A stretch of 64,000 bases of DNA from Micromonospora pallida (GTDB lineage Bacteria; Actinomycetota; Actinomycetes; Mycobacteriales; Micromonosporaceae). The stretch lies in the NCBI RefSeq assembly GCF_900090325.1, contig NZ_FMHW01000002.1, positions 6,511,001-6,575,000 on the forward strand, read 5' to 3'. Every line of letters starts with the position of its first letter. Position 1 is the stretch's first letter. A model generated the notes under the pieces. It saw nothing but the letters and a program-made list of their open reading frames with translations, made no database searches and was not told the origin of the DNA. A program made the position numbers and the translations under genes. Positions 42,126 through 50,978 of this stretch are shown here, piece after piece.

Positions 42126-42674
42126 ATGAAGAGCGGGACACGAATCGGGCTCGCGGTCGGTCTTGGCTACGTTCTCGGCCGGCGTCGCCGGTTGCGCACC
42201 GCCCTCACGCTGGCCGCCGCCGTGGCGGCTGGCCGGATGAGCCGCGACCCGGCCGGCCTGAGCAAGCTTGGTGAACTGCTGCCGGGCTCCCCGCACTTGC
42301 ACAGCCTGAGCCGCCTTGGCGCGCCACTGGTCGGTGCCGGTCGGGCGGCGGCGGCCGCCGCCGTGGGCAGCGGGATCGACTCGGTCAGCGATCGACTCCG
42401 GAGCCGGGCCGACGCGCTGCGCGGGAAGACCAGGGGCGGGAGCGACGACGACGTGGAGCAGCAGGACGAGGCCTCCGACGACGAACGGTCCAGCCGGAGG
42501 AGCGGTGACCGGTCCAGTGGGAAGAGCGGTGAACGGTCCGGCCGGAAGGGCGGCGAACGGTCCGGTGGGAAGGGCGGCGAACGGTCCGGTCGGAAGGGCG
42601 GCCGGGGCGCCGACGACGACAGCCTGGCCGCGCAGGCCGACGACGACAGCCCGGCCGAGCAGCGGGGGTGGTGA
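42126..42674 (+). CDS. gas-vesicle cluster protein with basic repeat tail
   Basis: 182 residues. The N-terminus has G-L-A-V-G-L-G-Y-V-L-G-R-R-R-R-L and an Ala-rich helix; no enzyme motif. The C-terminal third is a 9-residue repeat (G-E-R-S-G-R-K-G-G type) from tandem 27-bp DNA units, then an acidic end. Similar small proteins lead gas-vesicle operons of actinobacteria; the function is unknown. ATG with AAGGAG; its stop overlaps the next start (GTGA). Confidence 0.75.
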   Translation: MKSGTRIGLAVGLGYVLGRRRRLRTALTLAAAVAAGRMSRDPAGLSKLGELLPGSPHLHSLSRLGAPLVGAGRAAAAAAVGSGIDSVSDRLRSRADALRGKTRGGSDDDVEQQDEASDDERSSRRSGDRSSGKSGERSGRKGGERSGGKGGERSGRKGGRGADDDSLAAQADDDSPAEQRGW

Positions 42675-43972
42675 GCGTGTCGATCCCCACGAACCCGGGC
42701 CTGAACCTTCGCGGAAAAGTGCGCGACCAGTTGCTCCACGACGTCCGGGACCTGGCCGGCGCGATCGGTGAGCGGGCCGTGGCCGTGGTGACCGAGCGGA
42801 TCACCGGCGCGACCGGCCGACTCAGCGAGTACGCGAAACAGGGGGGCGGACCGGGGCTGGTCGCGGCAGCGACCGGCGCGCAGGCGCTCGCCGAGGGCAA
42901 GTCGCCGCTCCGGGCGATGGTCGGTGCCGGGCTGGCCGGCGGTAAGGAGAAGTTGATGGCGGCGGTCGGGGCCCGGGGTGGGAAGAACCAGGCCGGACGG
43001 AAGAAGCTGAAGGTCACCAACATCGTCGAGACGATCGAGGTGGGCGTCCCGGTGCGGGTCGCCTACAACCAGTGGACGCAGTTCGCCGACTTCCCGAGCT
43101 TCATGAAAAAGGTCGAGACCGTCGAGCAGGGGTCCGAGCAGAAGCTCACCTGGAAGGCGCAGGTCTTCTGGTCGCACCGGACGTGGGAGTCGACCATCGT
43201 CCAGCAGGTGCCGGACCAGCACATCCACTGGCGCTCCAAGGGGGAGAAGGGCTCGGTCGACGGAACGGTCAGCTTCCACGAGGTGACCCCGGACCTCACC
43301 CGGATCCTGGTCGTGCTCGAGTACCACCCGCAGGGCCTCTTCGAACACACCGGCAACCTCTGGCGTGCCCAGGGCCGCCGGGTGCGCCTGGAACTGAAGC
43401 ACTTCGTCCGGCACGTGATGACCCGGACCCTCCTGGACCCCGACCAGGTCGAGGGCTGGCGCGGCGAGATCCGCGACTCGCAGGTGGTCAAGGACCACGA
43501 CACCGCCCTGCGGGAGGAGCAGGAGGAACACGAGGAACGGGAGCGGGCCGAGACCGAACCGCAGGGCCGGGAGCCCGAGGAGCCGGAGGAAGAGCCCGAG
43601 GAGGGCGAGGAGCCGGAGGAGGCCCCCCGGAGGCGGGGCCGTCCCGCCGGCCGCGTCCGGCGTCCGGCGCCGCGTCGTCGCCCGGCCGAGGAGGAGTACG
43701 AGGACGAGTACGACGAGTACGACGAGGAACCGGAGGAGGAGCCGGAGGAGGAGGAACCGCCGCGCCGCCGCCGTCCGGAGCGGGCGGGGCGTCCACAGCC
43801 CCGCGAGGAAGGACGTCAGCCCCGCGAGGCCGGACGTCAGCCCCGCGAGGAACCCCGTGAGGAGGGACGTCAGCCCCGTGCGGAGGGGCGTCCCCGGCCG
43901 GCCGTCCGGCGTACCGCGCAGGGAGCCCGCCGGCCCGTGGTCCGGCGTCGACGTGAGGAGCAGAGCGAATGA
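42671..43972 (+). CDS. SRPBCC-domain protein of the gas-vesicle cluster
   Basis: 433 residues. After a helical N-terminus, the SRPBCC (cyclase/dehydrase, START-like) domain spans about 115-270: V-E-T-I-E-V-G-V-P-V-R-V-A-Y-N-Q-W-T-Q-F, then F-P-S-F-M-K-K-V, H-I-H-W-R-S-K-G. The C-terminal 155 residues are a highly charged tail of alternating acidic (E-E-P-E-E) and basic (R-Q-P-R-E) repeats. The domain binds hydrophobic ligands; a role in vesicle assembly or membrane association is inferred. Overlaps both neighbours by four bases. Confidence 0.82.
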   Translation: MSVSIPTNPGLNLRGKVRDQLLHDVRDLAGAIGERAVAVVTERITGATGRLSEYAKQGGGPGLVAAATGAQALAEGKSPLRAMVGAGLAGGKEKLMAAVGARGGKNQAGRKKLKVTNIVETIEVGVPVRVAYNQWTQFADFPSFMKKVETVEQGSEQKLTWKAQVFWSHRTWESTIVQQVPDQHIHWRSKGEKGSVDGTVSFHEVTPDLTRILVVLEYHPQGLFEHTGNLWRAQGRRVRLELKHFVRHVMTRTLLDPDQVEGWRGEIRDSQVVKDHDTALREEQEEHEERERAETEPQGREPEEPEEEPEEGEEPEEAPRRRGRPAGRVRRPAPRRRPAEEEYEDEYDEYDEEPEEEPEEEEPPRRRRPERAGRPQPREEGRQPREAGRQPREEPREEGRQPRAEGRPRPAVRRTAQGARRPVVRRRREEQSE

Positions 43973-44490
43973 GTACAGGACCGGGCGGAGGCGCCGTCCT
44001 TGATCGGGGTACCACGTCGAGCCTGGCGGACGTGGTCGAGATGGTTCTCGACAAGGGTGTGGTGATCGACGCCCAGGTCGTCATCGGCGTGATCGGCATC
44101 CCGCTGGTGGAGATCAACGCACGCGTGGTGGTGGCGAGCGTCGAGACGTACCTGCGCTTCGCCGAGGCGGTCGACCGCCTGGACATCACGCCCAGCGGGA
44201 AGGGCGGCCTCGGCGGACTGGTGGAGAACGTCACCGACGCCACCAAGGGGGTCACGTCCGGGCTCGGCGAAACCGTCGGCGGGATCACCGGGGGACTCGG
44301 TGGCACGGCCAAGGAACTCGGCGGAGCCGCCGGAGGGCTCGGCGGAGCGGCCGGGGAACTGGGTGGTGCCGAGGACGAGGACGAGGCCGACTACGAGGCC
44401 GACGACGAGCGGGCGGACGCTGATCGGGGCCGGGACCGGGAACGGGTCTCCGGTGGCCGCCGGGCCGCCCGCCGGGACGGGGAACGCTGA
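43969..44490 (+). CDS. gvpA: gas vesicle structural protein GvpA-like, C-terminally extended
   Basis: 173 residues. The core (about 15-75) is GvpA-type: S-S-L-A-D-V-V-E-M-V-L-D-K-G-V-V-I-D-A-Q-V, then V-G-I-P-L-V-E-I-N-A-R-V-V-V-A-S-V-E-T-Y-L-R. This amphipathic helix-hairpin forms the vesicle shell ribs. About 100 extra residues follow: Gly-rich repeats (G-G-L-G-G-T-A) and an acidic/basic tail. The extension could alter rib packing or mark a minor shell protein (GvpJ). Overlaps the next start by one base. Confidence 0.87.
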   Translation: MSTGPGGGAVLDRGTTSSLADVVEMVLDKGVVIDAQVVIGVIGIPLVEINARVVVASVETYLRFAEAVDRLDITPSGKGGLGGLVENVTDATKGVTSGLGETVGGITGGLGGTAKELGGAAGGLGGAAGELGGAEDEDEADYEADDERADADRGRDRERVSGGRRAARRDGER

Positions 44491-45245
44491 TGGCCGGGCA
44501 GAGCGGGATGTTCGTCTACGGCATCGTTCCGGCCGACGTGGAGCCGACCGAGGACGCGCTGGGCGTCGGCGACCCGCCGGGCGAGGTGACCGTCGTCGTC
44601 CACGACGAGCTGGCCGCGCTGGTCAGCGAGGTGGACCTGGAACGGCCGGTGGGCCTCCCCGCGGATCTTACCGCGTACCAGGAACTGCTGGACGGGACGG
44701 CGGCGGTGGCCCCGGTCGTGCCGGTGCGGTTCGGCACGGTGGTCACCGGCACCGACGCGGTGCACGACCTGCTGGACGCCCACCGGGACCAGTTCCGGGC
44801 CGCCCTCGACGAGTTCGAGGGCCGGGCGCAGTACATGGTGCGTGGCCGGTTCCACGAGCCGGAGCTGATCGGCGCGCTGCTGGCCGGGAACCCGGACGCG
44901 GCGCAACTCGCCGAGCAGGTACGCGGGCAGCCGGAGGCGGTCAGCCGGGAACAGCGCATCCGACTCGGCGAGATGATCAGCCAGGCCGTGGAGCTGCGTC
45001 GCGAGGCGGAGACCCGGGAGCTGCTCGACGTGCTCGGCCCGGTGGCGGTGAGTAGCACGGTCCGCCCGCCCGGACACGAGCTGGACGCGCTGCATGTGGC
45101 GTTCCTGGTCGACGTCGACCGGGCGGACGAGTTCGGGGCGGTGGTGGAGGAGTTCGCCTGCCAGCGCCGGGAGCTGATGGGGATGAAGCTGCTCGGCCCG
45201 GTCGCACCGTACGACTTCGTCGACGCGCACCAACTGGCGGGGTGA
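44490..45245 (+). CDS. gvpF: gas vesicle assembly protein GvpF/GvpL
   Basis: 251 residues. N-terminal F-V-Y-G-I-V-P-A-D and the segment V-V-P-V-R-F-G-T-V are family hallmarks; the C-terminal half ends with M-G-M-K-L-L-G-P-V-A-P-Y-D-F. GvpF/L proteins are minor components needed to nucleate or assemble vesicles. This is the first of two family members in the cluster (the other is at 46345). Confidence 0.92.
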   Translation: MAGQSGMFVYGIVPADVEPTEDALGVGDPPGEVTVVVHDELAALVSEVDLERPVGLPADLTAYQELLDGTAAVAPVVPVRFGTVVTGTDAVHDLLDAHRDQFRAALDEFEGRAQYMVRGRFHEPELIGALLAGNPDAAQLAEQVRGQPEAVSREQRIRLGEMISQAVELRREAETRELLDVLGPVAVSSTVRPPGHELDALHVAFLVDVDRADEFGAVVEEFACQRRELMGMKLLGPVAPYDFVDAHQLAG

Positions 45246-45248
45246 GCG

Positions 45249-45620
45249 GTGGAGATCCTGTGGTCGTTGCTGACCCTCCCGTACGCGCCGGTGCGCGGGC
45301 TGACCGCGGTGCTGAAGGTGGTGGCCCGGGAGGCGGAGGCCCGGCAGCGCGACCCGGTCCACGTCCGCCGTGAACTGGAGCAGATCGAGGCCGCCGCGGC
45401 GGCGGGCGAGCTGACCGCCGAGGAGCGGGACACGGCGGAGCAGCAGGTCCTGGCGCGGCTCGTCAGTCCGGGCGGCCCGGTGCCCGAACCCCGCCCCGAC
45501 CAGCCGGAGACCGCCGGTGCCGGAGCTCCCCGGCGCCGGCGGAAGGCACCGGTGGCCCGCCGACGCGAGGGCACGGGCGCCGGGAACCGGCCCCGGCCGC
45601 AAGGGAGGCGAACGAGGTGA
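45249..45620 (+). CDS. gvpG: gas vesicle protein GvpG
   Basis: 123 residues. The short conserved core L-P-Y-A-P-V-R-G-L-T-A-V-L-K-V near the N-terminus and an acidic helical middle (E-L-E-Q-I-E-A-A-A) match GvpG; the C-terminus is a basic Pro/Arg tail. GvpG is an assembly factor. GTG start three bases after gvpF; overlaps gvpO. Confidence 0.88.
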   Translation: MEILWSLLTLPYAPVRGLTAVLKVVAREAEARQRDPVHVRRELEQIEAAAAAGELTAEERDTAEQQVLARLVSPGGPVPEPRPDQPETAGAGAPRRRRKAPVARRREGTGAGNRPRPQGRRTR

Positions 45621-45988
45621 CGGCGTACCGGAACCGACCAGAGGGCCGCCGCGCGGACCCGACCCGACAGGGACCGGAGGACCGGTACGCGGACGAGGAC
45701 GACGAGTCGTACGAGGACGAGGAGTTCGAGCCGATCCCGGCCGGCCAGGCGGCCCAGATGGGGCTGCGGCAGGCCGCCCAGCTCACCGGTCGGGACCCGT
45801 CCGGGGTGACCTCGGTGCAACCCACCGAGGACGGCTGGCGGATCGGGGTGGAGCTGGTGGAGGACCACCGCATCCCGGCGTCGACCGACCTGCTCGGCCT
45901 CTACGAGGTCGACCTCGACGCCGACGGCGAGGTGCTCTCGTTCCGGCGGCTGCGTCGCTACCAGCGTGGCAAGGGCGAGGTGGGCTGA
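45617..45988 (+). CDS. gvpO: gas vesicle protein GvpO
   Basis: 123 residues. Acidic N-terminus (D-E-D-D-E-S-Y-E-D-E-E-F) followed by the GvpO domain with G-W-R-I-G-V-E-L-V-E-D-H-R-I-P and L-Y-E-V-D-L-D-A-D-G-E-V-L-S-F. GvpO is required for vesicle formation in haloarchaea and present in actinobacterial clusters. GTG start overlapping the gvpG stop. Confidence 0.9.
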   Translation: MTAYRNRPEGRRADPTRQGPEDRYADEDDESYEDEEFEPIPAGQAAQMGLRQAAQLTGRDPSGVTSVQPTEDGWRIGVELVEDHRIPASTDLLGLYEVDLDADGEVLSFRRLRRYQRGKGEVG

Positions 45989-45989
45989 G

Positions 45990-46355
45990 ATGACCATGGG
46001 ACAGGTGCCCCCGGTGGTGCAGAACTCCGGCCAGGTGCTGCCGGCCGGACACGACCCGGCGAACCTCGGCGACATCCTGGAACGGGTGCTCGACCGGGGC
46101 ATCGTGATCGCCGGTGACATCCGGGTCAGCCTGCTCGACATCGAGCTGCTGACCTTGAAGCTGCGCCTGGTGATCGCCTCGGTCGACACCGCCCGGCAGA
46201 TCGGCATCGACTGGTGGGAGCACGATCCGTGGCTGAGTTCGCGGGCCCGCCCACCGGTCGAGCCGGGCCCGCGTGACCCGGAGGAGGTCGAGGCCGAGCG
46301 ACGGCCCCGGATCGCCGCCCGTGCCGAACGTCAGGAGGAGCGGGATGAGCGCTGA
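45990..46355 (+). CDS. gvpJ: gas vesicle protein GvpJ/GvpA family
   Basis: 121 residues. Core L-G-D-I-L-E-R-V-L-D-R-G-I-V-I-A-G-D-I-R-V and L-L-T-L-K-L-R-L-V-I-A-S-V-D-T-A shows the GvpA-family helix hairpin; position in the cluster (after gvpO, before gvpL) fits GvpJ, a minor shell protein. The last 45 residues are charged. Overlaps gvpL by 11 bases. Confidence 0.85.
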   Translation: MTMGQVPPVVQNSGQVLPAGHDPANLGDILERVLDRGIVIAGDIRVSLLDIELLTLKLRLVIASVDTARQIGIDWWEHDPWLSSRARPPVEPGPRDPEEVEAERRPRIAARAERQEERDER

Positions 46356-47295
46356 TCCGGTCGTACCGACCACACCCGTCGGCACCGGCACCTGGCTGCA
46401 CGGCATCGTCCCGGCGTCCGTCGCCGGGACGCTGTCCGCGGTCACCGGCCTGACGGACACCCCGGTCCGGACGGTCCACGGGGCCGGCCTGGCCGCCGTG
46501 TTCAGTGCCGTCCCGCTCGACGAGTACGGCGAGCAGCCGCTGCGCCGGAACCTGGAGGACCTGGGGTGGCTGGAGCGCACCGCCCGGGCACATCACCGGG
46601 TGGTGGACGCGCTGGCCCGTACCGGTCCGGTGGTGCCGGCCCGGCTGGCGACCGTGCACACCGACGAACGCCGGCTGGCCGCGCTGCTGCACGAGCGGCA
46701 GGCCGACCTCGTCGCCACCCTCGCCCGCCTCGCCGGTCACCAGGAGTGGGGGGTCAAGGGGTACCTCGTGCCCGCCGCTCCGGCCGCAGAGCCGGCCCCC
46801 GGGGATGCCACCGCCCGGCCAGCCGAGGCCGGGAGCAGCACGCCACGGCCAGCCGGTACGGGGCTGGTCGGGGACGGGAACGCCGCCCCACCGTCGGCCG
46901 GTGCCGGGAACGCCGCCGCACGGCCGGCCGGTGGCGGGGGCGCGCCGTCGGCGGCCGGCGGGACCGGGGCGGGAGCGGCGTACCTGCGCCGCCGTCGGGC
47001 CCAGTTGCAGGCCCGGGAGACCGGTCAGCAGGTTGCGGCGCAGAGCGCGGCGGCGGTGCACGAGGAACTGGCCGGTCACGCGGCCGAGGCCCGCCGGCAC
47101 GCGCCCCAGGACCAGCGGCTCTCCGGCGACTCCCGGCCGATGGTGCTCAACGGCGCGTACCTGGTACCGCTCGACCGGCTCGCCGGATTCCGTACGACGG
47201 TCGCGGCGCTCGCCGCGCGGCACCCGACGCTGCGGCTGGAACTGACCGGCCCCTGGCCGCCGTACTCCTTCATCGCCGGCCAGCCGGGGAGCTGA
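46345..47295 (+). CDS. gvpL: gas vesicle assembly protein GvpL/GvpF, second copy
   Basis: 316 residues. Family motifs: W-L-H-G-I-V-P-A near the start, V-V-P-A-R-L-A-T-V in the middle and W-P-P-Y-S-F near the end. An Ala/Gly/Pro-rich low-complexity insert of about 65 residues (about 150-215) splits the fold relative to the 44490 copy. Assembly role as for GvpF. Confidence 0.88.
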   Translation: MSADPVVPTTPVGTGTWLHGIVPASVAGTLSAVTGLTDTPVRTVHGAGLAAVFSAVPLDEYGEQPLRRNLEDLGWLERTARAHHRVVDALARTGPVVPARLATVHTDERRLAALLHERQADLVATLARLAGHQEWGVKGYLVPAAPAAEPAPGDATARPAEAGSSTPRPAGTGLVGDGNAAPPSAGAGNAAARPAGGGGAPSAAGGTGAGAAYLRRRRAQLQARETGQQVAAQSAAAVHEELAGHAAEARRHAPQDQRLSGDSRPMVLNGAYLVPLDRLAGFRTTVAALAARHPTLRLELTGPWPPYSFIAGQPGS

Positions 47296-47296
47296 C

Positions 47297-47521
47297 GTGG
47301 CCACCACCTCGCTCGTCCCGAGCAGCGCCGACGACCCACTGGCCTACCGTCCGATCGCCCTGGTGGACCTGCTCGACCGGGTCCTCGGGACCGGAGTGGT
47401 GGTCACCGGTGACATCACCATCTCCATCGCCGACGTCGACCTGGTGTACCTCTCGCTGCGGGCGCTGATCTCCTCGGTCGGCGCGCTCACCCCGCCCGAG
47501 CCTCCCGGCGGTGCCGGATGA
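47297..47521 (+). CDS. gvpS: small GvpA-family protein (GvpS-like)
   Basis: 74 residues: I-A-L-V-D-L-L-D-R-V-L-G-T-G-V-V-V-T-G-D then V-D-L-V-Y-L-S-L-R-A-L-I-S-S-V. The shortest GvpA-family member here, at the position of GvpS between gvpL and gvpK. GTG start one base after gvpL; overlaps gvpK by four bases. Confidence 0.82.
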   Translation: MATTSLVPSSADDPLAYRPIALVDLLDRVLGTGVVVTGDITISIADVDLVYLSLRALISSVGALTPPEPPGGAG

Positions 47522-48039
47522 CCGGGCAGGACGACGCCGCCGTGCCGACCCCACGGGAGGAGGCCGCCGCGCCGACCGCACAGCCACAACCCGCCGCGCC
47601 GACCGCAGGGCACGAAGCCGCCGCGCCGACCTCAACGCATGAAACCGCCGCGCCGACCGAGGCCGCTGCGCCGGCGCCCCGGGACGAGGCGGCCGCGCTG
47701 GCGGCCGCGCTCGGCGAGCCGCAGTGGCAGGCCCCCCGGGTGACCCCCCTGGACCGGCGACTCGCGGTGGACCGGGACTCGGTGGAGAAGGGCCTCGCCA
47801 GCCTGGTGCTGACCGTGATCGAGCTGCTGCGTCAGCTCATGGAACGGCAGGCGCTGCGGCGGGTCGAGGTGGGCGACCTGACCGACGAGCAGGTCGAGCG
47901 GATCGGGGTGACCCTGATGGCGCTGGAGGAGCAGATGACCGGGCTGCGCGAGCACTTCGGCCTGGCCCCCGAGGACCTGAACCTGGACCTCGGGCCGCTT
48001 GGCCCACTCCTGCCCACCGAGGACCTCGGCCCGGCCTGA
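47518..48039 (+). CDS. gvpK: gas vesicle protein GvpK
   Basis: 173 residues. The first 70 or so are an Ala/Pro/Thr-rich tail with repeats (E-A-A-A-P-T type). The conserved domain follows: V-E-K-G-L-A-S-L-V-L-T-V-I-E-L-L-R-Q-L-M-E-R-Q-A-L-R-R. GvpK is an essential assembly protein. Last gene of the operon. Confidence 0.92.
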   Translation: MTGQDDAAVPTPREEAAAPTAQPQPAAPTAGHEAAAPTSTHETAAPTEAAAPAPRDEAAALAAALGEPQWQAPRVTPLDRRLAVDRDSVEKGLASLVLTVIELLRQLMERQALRRVEVGDLTDEQVERIGVTLMALEEQMTGLREHFGLAPEDLNLDLGPLGPLLPTEDLGPA

Positions 48040-48137
48040 CCTCGGCCCGGCCTGACTCCGGCCCGCTCTGACACCGGGTCGGCCTGACTCCGGCCCGGCC
48101 TGACTCGGGGGCGAGGCCGGGGCCGGGGTCGGACCGA
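48040..48137. repeat. short GGCCCGGCCTGACTCC repeats between gvpK and AAA ATPase
   Basis: Four imperfect direct copies of a roughly 16-18-bp unit between two converging genes. GC-rich and self-complementary, so it may act as terminator. Confidence 0.5.
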
Positions 48138-50426
48138 TCAGCCCTGTCGTTCGGCGGCGTACGCGGCGAGCCAGGCGACCTGCGCCGGGTCCAGGGAGGG
48201 CCGGACCCGGGTCCGGGCCCGGTCGACGTGCGCGGCGGTGACCGTGGAGGCGGTCAGCGACTCCCGCATCGCGGCGAGCGCCGCCTCCCGGACCAGGGCG
48301 GCGCAGTCCGCCGCCGAGAAGCCGTCCAGCGACTCGGCCAACGGGCCGAGGTCCACGTCGTCGGCGAGCGGCACGTTCCGGGCGGAGGCCTTCAGGATCT
48401 CCACCCGCGCCGCCGCGTCCGGTGGCGGGACGTAGACCAGCCGCTCCAGCCGTCCGGGCCGCAGCAGCGCCGGGTCGACCAGGTCGGGACGGTTCGTCGC
48501 GCCGACCACGACCACGTTGCGCAGGGACTCCACCCCGTCCAGTTCGGTCAGCAGCGCGGCGACCACCCGGTCGGTGGTCCCGCCGTCGGTGGCCTGGCCG
48601 CGGACGGGCGCGAGCGCGTCCACCTCGTCCAGGAAGATCAGCGTGGGGGCGGCCTCGCGGGCCCGGCGGAACAGTTCCCGGACGGCGCGTTCGCTCTCCC
48701 CGACCCACTTGGAGAGCAGTTCGGCGCCCTTGACCGAGAGCACGTTCGCCCGGCCCGAGCCGGCCAGCGCGGTGACCAGGTACGTCTTGCCGCAGCCCGG
48801 TGGCCCGTAGAGCAGCACCCCGCGGGGCGGCTGTACGCCGAGCCGGGCGAAGGTGTCCGGGTAGGTCAGCGGCCAGAGCACCGACTCGGTCAACGTCTCC
48901 TTCACCTCGACCAGGTCGCCGACGTCCTCCAGGGTGACACTGGCCAGTTCGAGCGTGGCGGAAGCCATCGAGGTGGGGCGGACCACCTCCAGCGCGGCGG
49001 TGAAGTCGGCCATCGCCACGGTTGGCGTGTCGGTCGTCTTCTGCCGCAGCGCGGCCCGTACCCCCGCCTCCCGGACCAGCGCGGCCAGGTCGGCGGCGAC
49101 GAAACCCGGCGTACGACCGGCGACCTCGTCCAGCCGTACGTCCCCGGCGAGCGGCATCCGTCGGGTCAGCACGGTCAACTGTTCGCGGCGCAGCGCCGCG
49201 TCGGGCAGCGGCACGGTGATCGGCAGGGAGAGCAGGTCGGGGGCGCGCAGCGCCGGATCGACCGCCTCCGTACGGCTCGTGGTGCAGACCACGGCGGCCC
49301 CGGCCCGTACGGTCTCGGCGACCACCTGCCGGAAGACGGTGGCCAGCGGTCCGGGCTGGTCGGCCGGGGCGAGCGCCTCCACGTCGGTGACCAGGAGCAC
49401 CGCCGGCCCCTCGGCGCGGGCCGCGCTGGCCGCGGCGCGCAACCGCTCGGCGGCGGCCTGGTTGGTCAGCGCCGCCAGCTCGGGCGCCCAGACCGGGTGC
49501 ACACGTGCCCGGACGGCGGCGGCGACCGCGCGGACCAGCGCCGACTTCCCGGAGCCGGCCGGTCCGCTGAGCAGCACCCCGAGGGACACCGTGGTGTTCA
49601 GTTTGCCGAGCACCTCACGGTGGTGGAAACCGAGGTCGAGCAGTTCGGTGAGCTGCTTGGCCTGGGCGCGCAGGCCGGGCAGCTCGTCGATGTCCGGCGC
49701 CTCCGCCGGGTCGGCTTCGCCGCTGACTCCGACCGTGCTGTCGTCGTGGCGGCCCGGTTCCGGTCGTCGAATCGCCGGATGGGAGCCGGGACCACCCGCG
49801 AGGTGGGAGCCAGGGACAGCAGCCCGGGAACCGTTCGGAGCGCCGTGGGTGACCTGACCGTGCTCCCAACCGACGAGGGTGTCCATGGTGACCAGCGACC
49901 CGGGCTCCGGCTCGACGGCGACCACGGTGAGCAGGGCGCTGGTCCAGGCGTACCCGACGGTGTTGGCGAGGCTGCGGCGGGCGGCCTCGACCAGCGCGCG
50001 GACCGGGGCGTCCGGTCGGACGTCCTGGGGCAGCAGCGAGACGTCGTCCCCGGCGGTGACCACCTTGCCCAGCAGGGCGAGCCGGAGCATCTCCGGTGAG
50101 ACGGCGGCGACGATCTCCACCGGCCCGCGCAGCGTGACCCGGCGGGCTGCGGTCAGCGGCATCGGGCTGAGCGTGACCTGCCCACCGTCCCGGATGCCGA
50201 GGTTGCCGAGCACGAGGTCGTCGGCGTGGAGCAGGCCGGTGCCGGAGCCCGCCTCGGCCAACGCCACGATTCCGGCGGTCTGCCGTCGACCGGTCAACCG
50301 AACCGGGTCGCCGGGCCGCAGGTCGAGCGCGGTGAGCACCTCCGGGTGCAGCCGGACGACGCCCCGACGGGCGTCCAGGGCCGCCGGGCGCAGGCTGGCG
50401 ATCAGGGTGAGTTCGGGTTCCGCCAC
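48138..50426 (-). CDS. CDC48/VAT-like double AAA+ ATPase
   Basis: 762 residues. An N-terminal double-psi-barrel-like domain (about 1-200) and a linker precede two AAA modules. D1 has Walker A G-P-A-G-S-G-K-S, but its Walker B reads L-L-V-T-D-V-E-A instead of the usual I-D-E-I-D, so hydrolysis in D1 is doubtful. D2 is canonical: G-P-P-G-C-G-K-T, L-I-F-L-D-E-V-D-A-L-A-P, arginine finger in R-P-G-R-L-E-R. It probably unfolds or remodels proteins. It converges on the gas-vesicle operon; a link is only positional. GTG start at 50426. Confidence 0.9.
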   Translation of the reverse strand: MAEPELTLIASLRPAALDARRGVVRLHPEVLTALDLRPGDPVRLTGRRQTAGIVALAEAGSGTGLLHADDLVLGNLGIRDGGQVTLSPMPLTAARRVTLRGPVEIVAAVSPEMLRLALLGKVVTAGDDVSLLPQDVRPDAPVRALVEAARRSLANTVGYAWTSALLTVVAVEPEPGSLVTMDTLVGWEHGQVTHGAPNGSRAAVPGSHLAGGPGSHPAIRRPEPGRHDDSTVGVSGEADPAEAPDIDELPGLRAQAKQLTELLDLGFHHREVLGKLNTTVSLGVLLSGPAGSGKSALVRAVAAAVRARVHPVWAPELAALTNQAAAERLRAAASAARAEGPAVLLVTDVEALAPADQPGPLATVFRQVVAETVRAGAAVVCTTSRTEAVDPALRAPDLLSLPITVPLPDAALRREQLTVLTRRMPLAGDVRLDEVAGRTPGFVAADLAALVREAGVRAALRQKTTDTPTVAMADFTAALEVVRPTSMASATLELASVTLEDVGDLVEVKETLTESVLWPLTYPDTFARLGVQPPRGVLLYGPPGCGKTYLVTALAGSGRANVLSVKGAELLSKWVGESERAVRELFRRAREAAPTLIFLDEVDALAPVRGQATDGGTTDRVVAALLTELDGVESLRNVVVVGATNRPDLVDPALLRPGRLERLVYVPPPDAAARVEILKASARNVPLADDVDLGPLAESLDGFSAADCAALVREAALAAMRESLTASTVTAAHVDRARTRVRPSLDPAQVAWLAAYAAERQG

Positions 50427-50978
50427 CCGCCCGAGAGTAGCCGCCGGTGCCCAGGTCGGGGCAGTCCAGGCGGTGCCGCGTGTCCCGGTCACGGTGCCGG
50501 GTGTCCCGGTCACGGTGCCAGCGGGTCGCCCTCCGTCCGGCGGGGCGCGGTCGCCGGGGACGGGGTTGCTCGGGGTCGCCGAGCCGGTGGTGGTGCGGAC
50601 CACCGACCCGGCGACCGGCCCGAGGAGGCACGGCGGGTGGGTCGGGCACGCGCCCGATCCGGTCCGGTGCACCAGTACCGGAAATTTACCCGCAGGGTCG
50701 GCCGAGCCACCGCCCCCAACAGGCCGTTCGCCCTCCGGCAACCCGGTCGATTGACTCATTGTGACGAGGCAAGAGCGGAACGTCAGAAGCGTGGGGTGAC
50801 ATGACGACGTCTCACGGGTTTCAGGGGAAGATTCCGAATTCACGTGATGCGAATTCAATACGCCGGATTTCGCCGAGGCGTGCGCGGTCGACCATTGCCG
50901 CCGGCTGATCGGACGAGCCAGACGGCCGTACGGAGGATCTCAGCCAACGTCCAGGAACGACGCCGTACCGTGTCCCCC
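50427..50978. other. divergent intergenic region, AAA ATPase / hydrolase-ABC fusion
   Basis: About 550 bases with no supported gene. It contains a direct repeat of GTGTCCCGGTCACGGTGCC at 50480-50498 and 50501-50519, and an AT-richer stretch near 50815-50875 where promoters for the plus gene probably lie. Confidence 0.5.

Noticed and set aside
50427-50858. N-terminal extension of the AAA ATPase
   Set aside because: Pro/Gly/Thr-rich, no domain, and contains a direct repeat; GTG 50426 starts the conserved domain.
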